Source: Corticium candelabrum (Eukaryota; Porifera; Homoscleromorpha; Homosclerophorida; Plakinidae). Taken from it: a stretch of DNA of 64,000 nt. The notes under the pieces are model-generated. The model was not told the origin of the DNA, searched no databases, and saw nothing but the letters and a program-made list of their open reading frames with translations. Positions 35,731 to 47,195 of the stretch are shown here, piece after piece (positions within the stretch are counted from its first letter, which is position 1; each line of letters begins with the position of its first letter). The translations under genes were made by a program, and so were the position numbers. Location of the stretch: positions 2,041,201-2,105,200 of the forward strand of contig NC_085101.1 of assembly GCF_963422355.1 (NCBI RefSeq). Direction: 5' to 3'.

Positions 35731-36035
35731 TCCGGAGATGAGTCCATTCGTGCAGAAACTAAATTCATACTTCCGGCTACCTGTGGTTGCTTACTTAAAA
35801 TTGCAGCTTTTAGTAACGAAAGCTTAGTAGAATCGCTACCAATTACACCTTTCAGTTGATCAACTTAAAGCATTCGCATTTGTTTTCGATGACCGTCATC
35901 CGCTTCGTTGCTTCTCGTGAAAGGGAGCTCATTGCCAAGGAACTCGTTTAAAACGTGGAAATCTAAATGTTCTTCCAAATGAGTCCATTGGCGTGTACTC
36001 AAAGACACGGCAGCACTTTCTTCATAGTCAGACAT
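35731..36035 (-). pseudogene. Decayed duplicate of the 38-kb first exon
   Basis: Starts at an ATG at 36,035 and matches the exon at 37,733-38,054 over its whole length (STRQWTHLEEHLDFHVLNEF here against STRQWTLLEEHLDFHILNDF). It carries a TAA after RKQMRML, and its donor site is damaged (AAAGTAATAC against AAGGTAAGAC). The upstream flank is also duplicated, so this is a segmental duplication about 2 kb apart. Confidence 0.75.
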
Positions 36036-36429
36036 GAGTGTATCATGGGGCTCATCTAAGTGATCGACTCACGTGAGCAAATTTTTTGAGGCATGCATAT
36101 CTTGACAGTTGACCCACAACCCAAAAAGCCATTGCTTTGCATTCTAATTCGGGTAAGTCTAGTAAAAAACAGTTGGAGAATTGTCTCTCAATTAGATCGT
36201 TTGTCGTGGAAAGGGAACGATTCTTCGATACCAGAATACCTACTAGTTGACTGCATCCACACCTACCGGTCTGAAACATGCGGCAGCAATGACCAACAAC
36301 AAGAAACAAACCTAGAAGAGACTGCACGCTTTGCAAGAAATTTGCGACCGTGACAATACAAGATTTGCTCCTTCATACGAGCTACTAGACAACGAAGGAG
36401 CCGTCTCATTCCTGTTCTCGTCTCTATTG

Positions 36430-36640
36430 TTATGCACAAGTGATGACGTTGAAGAGTTTCAATACTATATCTGAATGGCGCAAAGGCTCGAGAATGGCAC
36501 TGGGAGCTCTCCGCTCCTGAATTTTTTTGACTGTTTCTAGTGTATTAGGCAAGTATATGTCTTCAAACAAAGAAATGAATAGTTTTTGTAGATTTGGTCC
36601 TAGCTCAAAGAAGCACAATACCTACACGCCCACGTTTCCG
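36430..36640 (-). other. Unassigned open segment
   Basis: About 65 residues (FFELGPNLQKLFISLFEDIY..., HSDIVLKLFNVITCA) ending in a stop. Composition looks protein-like but no family is recognised and no start or splice site is secure. Confidence 0.25.
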
Positions 36641-37732
36641 AACACAAAATCCAATAATAGGTAGATTTTTGATAGTTTTATAAAAAATTTATAGTACAGC
36701 TATAATATGTGGTACAGCTCGGACACCAATGCAACGGTTGCGCAATTGCTTCAATTTTTAACCACATTAGTTGTAGCTATAGACAGCTACAGTTTCCGTT
36801 CGTTATAAGTTAGCTTATTCAAATACCACATAATGTCTAGCAGGCTACCAAAACGCTACATCATATTAGATTTCGTGTCCAGGTACGTGGACACTTCGAT
36901 AGCTTATTACGTTCCTTTGACTAAATGCGCACCAGTTACAAATGTAATAAGATCGTGAATTTCTCTTTGTTTCAAAACGCAGCCATGTCTAATACTTGCA
37001 GCTACACAAGAAAGAAACCCACCAGCACTCTCATTGCAGAGGTCAAGACGTTCATCAAGTCCGTGCGCTTTTCGGTTTCTGAAGAAACCCTTCAACATGT
37101 ACCAAATAGATGGGAGAAATGGAAAATCGGTTGCATTCATCACCTATTTCAGTTGTATACAGTTACATAATAGTACCCACGATAACGAAGTCCAGGTAGT
37201 CGTGGTTGCAACCACTTCAATAGGCTAAGATTGACAAAAGTCCTTTAGTATGACGTTTGGTTGTATTCTTCTTACAACGGTAGGGGAAATGGGTTTTTTA
37301 GCAACTATGGTTGACTCTGTGAGGTGGAGAAAAGGTGTGGAGACAGTCATTTAATATTTAATTAATGTGCACCACATCTTCTGTACTATCAGCTTGCAAA
37401 ACCATATTTTAACCTTGCAACAGAATACTTTTGTACATAGTAATATGATTATACATACTGCATGTATACAAACATATATAAGTGGGTCATATGTAGTTAT
37501 CCGACAGACAGTGTGGGCCACAAAAATTATTAGTAGGTATATTTGCAGGGATCACATATCGAACTATGCGGACCTCACCAAATTTTGCCAATTCCCCACC
37601 CTACCCCAGGACACTTAATATTGACGCCCTCTTAGAGCATCTAGTCGAAATTCAAGCATACACGACTAGCTAAAACGGGCGACTCAATAATACACGAGCA
37701 TTTAATAGTATAGCCAAACGATTCTGTCTTAC
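36641..37732. other. No supported gene
   Basis: A minus-strand open stretch at 36,907-37,143 has no recognisable motif. The rest is AT-rich and non-coding by inspection. Confidence 0.4.
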
Positions 37733-38054
37733 CTTGTTCACGTGACGACTCTGAAGATGAGTCCGTTGGTGCGGAATCTAAATTCATACTTCCGGCCAGG
37801 TCCGGTTGTCTACTTGAAATTGCGGTTCTTAGTAACGATAGCTTGGTAGAATCGTTATTAACTACACGTTTAAGTTGATCAACTTGGAGTTTTCGCATTT
37901 GCTGACGATGACCGTCTTCCGTTTCGTCGCTTTTCCTGGAAGGGAGCTCATTGCCAAGGAAGTCGTTTAAAATGTGGAAATCTAGATGTTCTTCCAAAAG
38001 AGTCCACTGGCGTGTACTCAGAGACACGACAGCACTTTCTTCTGAGTCAGACAT
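37733..38054 (-). CDS. First coding exon of an unknown gene
   Basis: ATG at 38,054 followed by 107 intact codons and a strong CAAG/GTAAGA donor at 37,733. The encoded N-terminus is acidic and helical (STRQWTLLEEHLDFHILNDF, MRKLQVDQLKRVV) and ends Ser-rich. A helical adaptor or death-fold-like domain is possible but not shown. A decayed copy exists at 35.7-36.0 kb with a stop, so this is the likely parental or functional copy. Both copies share an upstream GCAnATCTTGnCAGTTG word around 38,100, a possible promoter element. Later exons should lie at lower coordinates but were not identified. Confidence 0.55.
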
Positions 38055-38565
38055 GAGTAACGCTTAGCTAAGCGAGTCACGTGAGCAAATTTGATGGCAT
38101 GCACATCTTGGCAGTTGGCCCACAACCCACAAAAATCTAATGCATACACAGTTGATATATCGAAGAGTAGTTATGGAATTAGATCGTTGAAAGGAGGTCG
38201 ATTCTTCGAAACCAGAGAACTTAAAATTAATAGTAACCACACCTACCCAAGCAAACCTGTGTCAGCACAATGATCAATAGTAAGAGAAAACTTGTTGCAT
38301 AAACATAATAATTGTATATAAAATACGTGCATTACGCAGCGTCTCAAACCACTGAAATTGTGTTTCCTTAGTCAGACATAATTAAGAATAGAAATTCCAC
38401 ATTGAGAATGGTTAGTGACAAAGAATTCTTACATAGTTCCCAAATTATCACTGTTTAGTTTTACTGCTCTGCTACAGTGACCTGACAGTTGAGCGTTCCA
38501 AATAAGGTAGCCATATTCCGTTCCGCCAGAGTAGTACAGCTACTACTACAGTATTACTATGCTAG

Positions 38566-38697
<132 letters not shown>

Positions 38698-39520
38698 ACT
38701 GTAAATCAATTCATTTCGCAAGCAAATACATTTAGCAATCTGAAGCCTAACTCTTTCCACAATCAATTTAATTTGGCAAAACTGACATTGCCTGTGACTG
38801 CTATACAAGGACTTCGATATGAAATGCCTTGTTCAATCCTAGAGGCATGATATCAATATCGGCAGCTATTACCACAGGTACGATCCTCACTGACTACTAA
38901 GAATGTCTCACAAACCCACTTTGTTTTGCATGTGTTTTGTCTTATAAAGCCTAACACAACACCTCACGCCGTTTTGCATGCGCAGCTTCGTTTCCACGTG
39001 ACCAGTCACGTGCACCATAAACTTAGTTGCATACCTCCTTTTCCGGTGAGCTGGTTCGTCTATCTCTACGCTTTTCTCTACTTATGTATCTCTCAAAATA
39101 CTGCACACAATTTATGAGTACTCTAACTCCTATTTCTTCGGCTTACAACAAAATCTTCTTCAAGTTAGCTTGCACAAGACTAGGTTTTACCGTGTCTAGT
39201 ATTTTCTTCAATATTCGCATTCTCCGGCTTTTCCCGAAATAAAGACTAAAACCAACTGCAAGAACGAAATAACTTATAGCATTCAGTAAGGACTCGTTGT
39301 TGTACCGTTAGCTGTTCACAACCAACAAAGTCGACAACTGGCAAAGCAACACCCACTTCCTCTGGTAAGTGATGTCGTGTTCTACTACTTATGCGTCATT
39401 GTTTTCATCGCTTCAGGAAGGAAAACTAACGGAGAAACCGTAGAACACACATATATAATAGCGAAAAAGTTTGCAGACCACTGATGAACCTCTGAATCAC
39501 GGCAGCAAGTCAGCAGCGCG
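38698..39520. other. No supported gene
   Basis: Probably the 5' flank of the RAG1-like gene. No promoter can be named with confidence. Confidence 0.4.
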
Positions 39521-39523
39521 GAG

Positions 39524-39583
39524 ATGGTGTCTTCTACATCGGCCGGGCGATACATTGATACAGCGAGAGCTCGTGTTGCTGAG
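39524..39583 (+). CDS. Candidate first exon of the RAG1-like gene
   Basis: An ATG followed by 20 codons (MVSSTSAGRYIDTARARVAE) and a GAG/GTAAGC donor. It lies about 500 bp before the zinc-binding region and on the same strand. The position and donor make a first exon plausible, but no acceptor partner is proven. Confidence 0.35.
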
Positions 39584-40067
39584 GTAAGCTTGCAGACTGT
39601 TTACATACTGTGACACATGCACAAGCTGTTGTGATCAGGTACAATGAGGGAAACACAACGCAGCAAGGAGAACAATTCCCAAGTCGTTATCTACCCACGC
39701 ATCCTGCAGAAGACGGATAGTATGTATACACTCAGCAGCTGTTTGGCAGGAAACAACGAAAGTGGAGTCCGGACAATTAGAGACCTCTTTCTCATTCCTC
39801 AGGAAAACCAAACGAAGAGGCAACATCCGCAAGATACACTTTGAACTCTGAAACAGCATTCCAAAAAATACAAATAAGCATAAGTTTGCAACAATAGCTG
39901 ATTCTATGTGAATCATGACTAAACTATTCTATTATACCTCTACCTTTCTCACGAACCATGTACTGTCTTGTTAAGGTGTAACTCAGTTCAGTTATATAAC
40001 AAGAAATTTTTCAATAAATTCAAAGAGTCTCAGTACTACTGTACTAGTAACTTTGTGTGTTACATAA

Positions 40068-41015
40068 TGAATGAACATCAGGCCTGCCATAGACATCTAT
40101 GTCGTGTATGTGGCATTAGGTTTGGACGTGATGACCGTCCTTATGCCTGCTCTGAGTATTCTAGGCGACTATCACAAGCGTACAGCAACTGACATTTGGA
40201 AAACAATGACCCATTTGTTCACCCAACTGACTTCTGTATTGGTTGTTACCTTGCAATGTCAAAGTGTGAAAAAAGCCAAGGAGCGCTGCTGAATGTTGCA
40301 TAATCACCAAAATGGCAAGCTCACTCAGAAGACTGTCCAATCTGCTTGAGCTGCAAGGAGCAATGAAAAGGAGGACGTCCTTCCAAAAAATCATAGAAGA
40401 AAAGAACTGCAGCCGCTAGTGACACAATGCCGTCACTTCAGAATGTAATTGACAACATAAAGCAGACAGCTCCTCCATCATTCTGTTCGGATGTCTCAAC
40501 TCAGTCTCTCTTGCCCTCTGAGTTCATCCAGCCAGCTCCCCCTCTCACAATAGAGTTGTTTCTTTGTCCAATATGTAAACAAGTCATCAATGCACCTGTG
40601 GAATTACCTTGTAAACAACTATGTTGTGCACAGCGTGCTGTTCAAGCCATTAAATCATCAGCTGATGTTGTCTGTCCTCTGTGCCAAAGATCAATCTCAA
40701 GTACAGACGCTATACAGTGTCCATCAAAATACCTTAATGTCACTAGCTTCGCTTCGAGTCAAATGCACTCAATCCAGTTGCTCAGAATATGTACGATTAG
40801 ACCAACTCAAGAAGCACCAGTTAAGCTGTGAACAAAGCACCCAGATTAATGCAACACCCATACAACGAACACTACAAGGTGTGTTGCAGAAGCCCTTAGA
40901 TCAAATACCTGACACAACAGAAAAAAGAGTAGCAAGCAATGTCATCCAAAGAATGGTGAACTCTACATGTCAGCAAGCCTCGGAGGATTTTGTATCTTTG
41001 AAAACTGGTGGAAGG
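40068..41015 (+). pseudogene. RAG1 N-terminal-region-like zinc/RING protein, first part
   Basis: The order of motifs follows the non-core N-terminus of RAG1: RHLCRVCGIRF; then FVHPTDFCIGCYLAM; then W-x-AHSEDCPICLSC; then KGGRPSKK; then a RING-like finger (LFLCPICKQVINAPVELPCK and CPLCQ); then a second zinc segment (VKCTQSSCSEYVRLDQLKKH). In the first block three in-frame stops (TAA, TGA, TAG) occur. The RING has lost its His and one Cys (CKQLCCAQR). A frameshift separates RING from the next finger. The exon ends TGGR with a GTAAGTAAG donor at 41,016. It resembles RAG1 but lacks any recombinase core. Confidence 0.65.
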
Positions 41016-41087
41016 GTAAGTAAGACGTACCAATTAGACAACCCATAAAATGCTAATATGAAGTGGAGTTTGGTTTTCTCGTTATAG

Positions 41088-41381
41088 CCATTGACATACT
41101 TTCGTGTGCCAAAGCCACTCATGTCAGCTACTGCATCTTCTGAAGCAACCGTGAGGAGTAGAACTAGGCAAATTGCACATGTTCGTGAAGCCATCAGTGG
41201 AGGGCAGGAAGCAGTAAACAGGCAACTTTTTCATGAGGCCAAGCGTTTGGCAAGAGAAAGACAAGAGCTACTAAAGGAAGCTGGCTTCAAGGAAATACAG
41301 TACAGAGTCTCAGCCACAGAGGGCCTGGCCTTAAAAGCAGACCTTTCAATTCCTTGGAACAAGTTGAGAGCTCTAAGAACG
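41088..41381 (+). pseudogene. RAG1-like gene, second clear exon
   Basis: Opens after a 72-nt intron (41,016-41,087); splicing joins TGGR to PLTYFRV in frame, restoring a GGRP motif. It encodes a basic helical segment (RLARERQELLKEAGF) and ends ADLSIPWNKLRALRT at an ACG/GTAACT donor. The exon itself is intact. Confidence 0.65.
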
Positions 41382-41447
41382 GTAACTAATTAATTTATTT
41401 AGTCAATGTTTAGCTAGTCTTCTAATAGAAATTACCATACATTGCAG

Positions 41448-43290
41448 ATGGCTATCAAAGTGGGGTGTGTCTCTTGCCAGTGAAAAAAGTAACGACAGCT
41501 CATGCTACATTGGTTGTTGCAAGACTTAGAAGCTGAAGAAGTTGTGTTTACCTTCAAACTACCAGGCGGTAGTGAAGAGCTTCGACCTGCCCAATGTATT
41601 TACATATCTTCACTCAAATCTGTAGTCCACTCACTTCTCGACCAGTTTTAATTGTGTGTGATTTAGACCTTACTCAAAAACTTATCATAAATACTGTTTT
41701 CTTCTGCAGAGCTGATGCATTAGTGTGGCATGACAATGCCATTCCTGCTGATGAATTGTGGATTAAGCTTGGTGGAGACAAGGGTGGGAGGACTTTCAAG
41801 CTAGCTGTGCAGATAGCAAATGTTGCATCAGTCAACTCAGTGAAGAACACCTTTGTCATTACATGCTTTGAAGCTGCTGATACAGTAGTTATCCTTAACA
41901 TAGCTATAGGAAGATACCAATAGCAGCTACAGAAACTAACAACAACTGACTGGAAGTAAACAAATAAACACAAAAGTAATGTAATCCTCTTACAAATGTT
42001 CTTTTCTTGGTTAGAGCAAAGAAAGTCAGACTGTTTCTTTTTTGGAGATTATGAATTTCTCTGCAACATGTATGGGTTATCTGGACCTTCAGGTATGTAG
42101 CAGTATTATGTCATTACATGGCTCTCATAGCGCTTAAAGCATTTACCTCCTCCCTACCATAGGTCGTCACTGTTGCTTATGGTGTCTAATCAACAGTTCA
42201 CAAATGGCAAAACCAGCTACAGAAAGAACACCATCACAACAAAGGAGTCTTGATCAGCTCATTACAGACTTCAGAAAATTTACAGAATCAGGGAGCAACA
42301 TGAAAAGAGCAAAATTCTATAACAATGTTATTAGGCCCCACCTACTAGCTGCTCCAATCCACCATGTAAGAGCAAAAGCACTATCATAAGCCTTATCATT
42401 GTAATAATTGTAACCATTGCAGGTAGCCGTTCCAGCACTACATATCAGTCTAGGAGTCTTTGCTAAACTTTACGATCAACTAGAATGAGCAGCCCATAAA
42501 GTAGACAATCAAAGAGTCATCGAAGAAAGTGAGAGGGCTCTAACCCACATGGGACATGCAACTGCAACCCACATAGGACATGCAACTGCATCTTCTTTTA
42601 AACAACACATCAAGAGTACGAGAAGCACAGAAGTTACAAAAGGAAGCGCGAAAGAATAAGTTGGAAGCACAGAGACTCTTTGAAATTGCCAACTGGATAA
42701 ATCTCACTGGAAGCACCAACACAGAGTCAACACCACCAGCTGTAATACAAATATACAATCAAGCCAAACAGCTAACAGCACAGGCAGATCAACTAGTGAG
42801 TTGTTACAATTTTGATTTGTAGTTGTAATTCGCACCAAGCTATTTATTAATTAATTACTATGGTAATGACACATGGCTAATGTTACATGCCATTGCACAA
42901 GGATCAAGAAGAAGCCCTCGGATTGGACTCCTTTCCTTTTCATGATGGCCCTAGTGTCTGTGCTTTAGATAAGACACTACCTGACATAGGCATTGAAAAA
43001 CAAGCCTACCATGGAGGCTCATTCATAGGCAACCACATTCACAAGTGCTGCAGACTATTTTAAGCATCTCAATTTATAAAATTTGCTTATTCAACAATAA
43101 ATTATACTATACAGGGAGACAACATAGAAAAGCTCTGCAATTCTATTGCAACGGCCGTGCCCCGGGACCTCACAGTAACAAGGGCAACGGCAGAAAACAC
43201 TGCTCAAGCATTTACAGTAACATTCAACTATTTGCAGCCTGCCATAATGGTTACAGTGTTAGCCAAAATATGGACCAACATAAAATAGAA
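41448..43290 (+). pseudogene. RAG1-like gene, remaining exons
   Basis: A string of short exons in one orientation with matching phases: 41,448-about 41,625 (WLSKWGVSLASEK), 41,710-about 41,925 (WIKLGGDKGGRTFKLAVQI), 42,015-42,092 (FGDYEFLCNMYGLSGPSG), 42,163-42,365 (RHCCLWCL), 42,423-42,795 (VAVPALHISLGVFAKLY, then a coiled coil), 42,902-about 43,050 (KQAYHGGSFIGNHIHKC) and 43,115-43,290. I recall these segments as a conserved set in uncharacterised cnidarian/marine-invertebrate proteins with a RAG1-like N-terminus. GGDKGG, CCLWC and GNHIHKC look structurally important. Frameshifts after 41,448 and in-frame stops (for example near 42,486) show decay. Biochemical function unknown. Confidence 0.6.
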
Positions 43291-43566
43291 ACTCTAGGTT
43301 AGCACTCTAGGTTAGATTGTAGCATGCGCAAAACAGCCGTGACCTATGCACAAACAACTCCATGGTTTTAACACATTCAGTATACTAGTATGTTTGATGT
43401 TGACTGTCTGTAAGTTGTCGATAACAACTTCAACAAGTTATTAACTTGGAAAATTCACCAGTCCTGGCAAAATTCACGAAATTCAAAACTAGTTCATTTA
43501 GAGTATTAATTCTGTCATGACGTATTATTTATACGTACTACTCATTTTGTTATTTCAATTGGACAG

Positions 43567-44352
43567 GCACCACAACAAAGTCCACAACAGAGCATACAAC
43601 ATGACAAAATCAACGAGGTAATTAACACACTATAAGAATACCAAGAAGTCATTGTTGTACATGTGCCTATACTAGGGTGTTCTGAACAAGAACATACTGC
43701 CATGCCTGGAACAGTAGTACGTATATCAGAGAGAGCCATTCAAAGTCCAATTAATTAAAAAGAAGCTAGGAATGTGGACGATTCACATTGACAGATTTCT
43801 AGCTTCTGAGGGCAGACAACGATCAGCAGTAAAATGAGATGGCAACTGCCTCTTCAGAGCTATGTCAAAACAACTCTTTGGAACAGATATCCTTCACCAC
43901 CAGCTTAGGGAATTTCTTGCAGGTGTCATAGTGCTTAACCGTGACAGATACCAACAATTCTACATTCCTTCTGAAAAAACAACTTTCAAAAACACCAAAA
44001 ATCCATTCATAAACTAGGAATGTGGGGAACACAGATTGAAATTCAGGCAGCGAGTGACAGCTACCAAATGCCTGTGTATGTGTGCTCTCCCCATCCCACA
44101 ACTAGACAAATCAGGTGGCTATGTTTCAAGCCATCCTACAGTCCTCAAGTACCGGACACATCACAACTGCCACAGCTGTCTCTGTTGCACAACAATGGTC
44201 ATATTGAAATAGCAGCACACACTGGTTGTCATTATGACAGCATATGCACTAATAAAGAGCAAACTTTACAGTTTCCTGAGCAGCCAGATGAGGACAAAGA
44301 ATGTGAGGTCTGTAGAATCAGTGACAATGTAACCAATAGTGACAGTGATTAA
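43567..44352 (+). pseudogene. OTU-type deubiquitinase domain, disrupted
   Basis: DGNCLFRAMSKQLFG (43,833 on) is the catalytic Cys motif of OTU cysteine proteases, and GHIEIAAHTGCHYDSI near 44,220 carries the catalytic His with its aromatic neighbour. Between them GMWGTQIEIQAASDSYQMPV matches the usual mid-domain. A TGA stands immediately before DGNC and a frameshift falls near 43,990-44,015. A small spliced-looking exon (43,567-43,611) precedes it. It may be the C-terminal end of the RAG1-like gene or a neighbour; distance (under 500 bp) and strand favour a link. OTU enzymes remove ubiquitin; this copy cannot be made intact. Confidence 0.65.
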
Positions 44353-45205
44353 CGACGTCACTTCCATACCTGCAGAACCGATTCTGCTAGAAAGAAGTAG
44401 TTACTTGGCAAATGTTTTGTAAAGTTTTCCAATACTGCAATAATCAGAGACTGATTATAGTTTGTAGCCTTTGTACACTGTTTGTAGCATCCTGCTAAGA
44501 TAAAGTTGTTACTTAACACAGAAGCACTGCTACTGTAACCTGGTTACTCCACGAGGTGTGAAATTCACCTCATTTTTATGAGTAATGAAACAGTCTCTTC
44601 TTGAATCTTGTGAACACATGTGTCATGCGTTGTAATTGAAAGTACGACAATTACATAACAAATTGGAATTAGAAAAAGACACTTCTTAGGCAGTTAGAAT
44701 TAGGTGGCCACATTTATAGAACAAAACATTTAAGCAACAAAAGTTGGGGTGTGACATCAATCCCGGATATAGTTGATGGCTAATACTGGCACCAATGACA
44801 CTGGAGTGCTACAAGCTGTAGCAGAATCTGAGATTACGAGCATACCGTGTGCATACTGTATGCATGTAGACTACATAGTAGATTTCACCTGGACTTTAAT
44901 TGATAGCTGTTGGGAATTTCCTGTAACTGTATGGTAGTGACATGTTTTGGGACTGGGACCTGTAAGATAACTAGCTTGGGAAAGTTTTGGGTATGACAGT
45001 GGGCATATTTAGAATAGCTATCTAAAGATACGCTATTGCTATTGTATGTCTACAGCTATGAACTAATCAATTAACCCACCTTCCCATGTACCACTCCATT
45101 GCCATAGTACAATTATATGGTACAATATTTAAACTTAATATTTAAACAAACACACAAGTATTCTCTAGTGATGCACGCGTAGCCAATTAATCCTTTTATA
45201 AAACT
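44353..45205. other. No supported gene
   Basis: Downstream flank of the OTU region; no coding signal or clear poly(A) signal. Confidence 0.4.
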
Positions 45206-45212
45206 ACACACA

Positions 45213-45270
<58 letters not shown>

Positions 45271-45306
45271 CATGCATGCACGCACGCACGCACGCACGCA
45301 CGCACA
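45206..45306. repeat. (CA)n then (CATG)n/(CACG)n microsatellite
   Basis: About 60 bp of CA running into tetranucleotide CATG and CACG units. Confidence 0.95.
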
Positions 45307-45638
45307 TTTCGTGTACCTTCATCCAGGATGTCTGCAATCGAAATCTCTTCTAGTTCGTATCACGAACAAACAAGCCCCAGTCCTCAAGCAGCCAGCTTCG
45401 TTTTGACACTCAGTCTTCGCTATCACAGATAAGGGAGTCAGTACGCTACCACCGATCAGCGAAACTAAAGTCATGTTCACATTGAGATGTGTCACGCGAA
45501 GCCATAAATCTTGCTAGCGTGCGCTACAGAAAGTTCTCTGTCTCTTGTCGCAAGTGAAATGTTGTTGGTAAATCTTTACACCTGTTTGGATGTCGGTCGA
45601 GTATGCTCGTTTACGCAGAATCAGAGGCACGTGGGATT

Positions 45639-45832
45639 ATGGAGAAGAAGTTGCTGCTGTGTTTTGGGGAGCACAGAAAGCCCATACAGATCGTTGCTGA
45701 CGGCGGCATTGCGGCAACTCTGAGTTGGGTCGACAGCTGAGCTGGTTCGACTTGGCAGACGGCGATGAACTTCTTCCAATGACTAAAATAAGAATTTTGC
45801 CACAGCCACCAAGCCAGGCAAGACTGTACACT
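45639..45832 (+). pseudogene. Candidate first exon of the SAMD3-like gene
   Basis: ATG at 45,639 followed by KKLLLCFGEHRKPIQIVADGG, then a stop. In the next frame DLADGDELLPMTKIRILPQP completes what looks like a ubiquitin/PB1-like beta-grasp start (a KLL-x-x-FG opening and a GDEL-KIR-VLP ending are common in such domains at the N-terminus of SAMD3-like proteins). The frameshift near 45,720 marks decay. The link to the exons at 47 kb is by strand and recalled architecture only. Confidence 0.35.
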
Positions 45833-46225
45833 GCTGTTTGTGGGGAGTGGCTTCCCCTGACTAGTGTCCTAAAATACCTTCAACAGTCAGTCAGACTAAA
45901 CACTGCTGTTTGTGGTGAGTGTCTCACTTATCCAAACTAGGTTGGGTGGTTCAGCTGACCGAAACAGTGTCCTGGTTTGTTTGCCTCTAGAATAGTCAGT
46001 TATATTTATTGTATTAGTCAATGGTACATCAGACTTTACACTGCTGTTTGTGGTGAGTGCCTCATTTATTCAAACTAGGTTGGGTGGTTCAGCTGACCCG
46101 AAACAGTTTCCTAGTTTGTTTGCCTCTAGAATAGTAAGTTATATTTATTGTATTGGTCAAAGGTACATCAGACTATACACTGCCGTTTGTTGTGAGAAAT
46201 TGTTTTAGTGAATGGTATATCAGAC
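45825..46225. repeat. Tandem repeat, unit about 138 bp, with donor-like core
   Basis: Two full units (45,892-46,029 and 46,030-46,168) plus partial units on both sides. Each begins CAGAC-x3-ACACTGCTGTTTGTG and most continue GTGAGTG, a good 5' splice consensus. The first partial unit overlaps the end of the candidate first exon, so an exon-intron boundary seems to have been amplified. Confidence 0.8.
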
Positions 46226-47195
46226 TGTACTCAGCTGTTGTGGTGTATTACTTGCTATAATTAATTAAGACTTGTCTATATGGCAATGATGTGTGGGCTA
46301 CAGGTCAATTTAATTAATTTGGTGTGCAATACCTAAAAGATATATAACAAAATTTTTTCGGGGATGTTCTCATTTTGACATGTGCACTTGAGGCGATCTC
46401 AAGTGAGGTAATCGCCTCAAGTGAGGTAGGTTTTAAATTGTATTTATGCACGTAACAATTAAGTTTTCTGTCGAGAACATCAACTTCAATCGCCTGTAAG
46501 CCATTCTTAGTGGTGTTCATAGATTGCGCATGCGCAAAGTTTTATGGACAAAACTGCAGAAAGTCTGTCTAGTTAGGCGTTGATTGACATGTACAGCTAT
46601 TGTTGCTTTACAAAAGCCATGACTAATTAGAGTAGATTCTAGATGCTAGTTTCCCAATGAGACATGCTCTTTCAAGATCACATGCACAAAGCAAGAAACT
46701 CTGATCTGGCTTGAAGCGCTATGTACTTGTGGAGTAAGGCTGCATTGTTGCAACCTCAATTTTGTACAACTTGAAACTTCAGCCAGTAAAACTGTGACAC
46801 TGCGGTCTGCGCATTGCAGCTACACACTCAACATTTTGATTATTTTAATTCAGACACTAGGAATACTTCTGTAAGCTTTGCTTTCAGTGCAAATTAGAGC
46901 CTTGAAGTTATTGCAATTACTACTGTTTGAAAAAGTCTCCTTTTTGTAAGTGTATGAAATGCACATGCGCTAGCGGGACTGTGCTTTTTAAGCTTACAAT
47001 ATTAGCTAGTTATTGGAAAGTCTGCAATTGCGTGTAGTGGTATTAGACTGTGCACTTTTACTAGCAGTTAGATTAGAGATATTTAGTAAATATCTTTAGT
47101 GCCTTTGGTGATATATGTAACCTAAAGTTTTAGATTAAGTATTGCCACAATTTGTTTTATTAATTATTGTCATATTTGATTGTTCTCTGTACAAG
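46226..47195. other. Probable intron, nothing recognised
   Basis: A short duplicated AAGTGAGGTA/ATCGCCTCAAGTGAGG patch lies at about 46,388-46,430. Otherwise no signal. Confidence 0.4.

Noticed and set aside
39635..39916. 93-residue minus-strand frame in the 5' part of the RAG1-like gene
   Set aside because: It lies opposite to the supported exons, has no motif and no splice borders.
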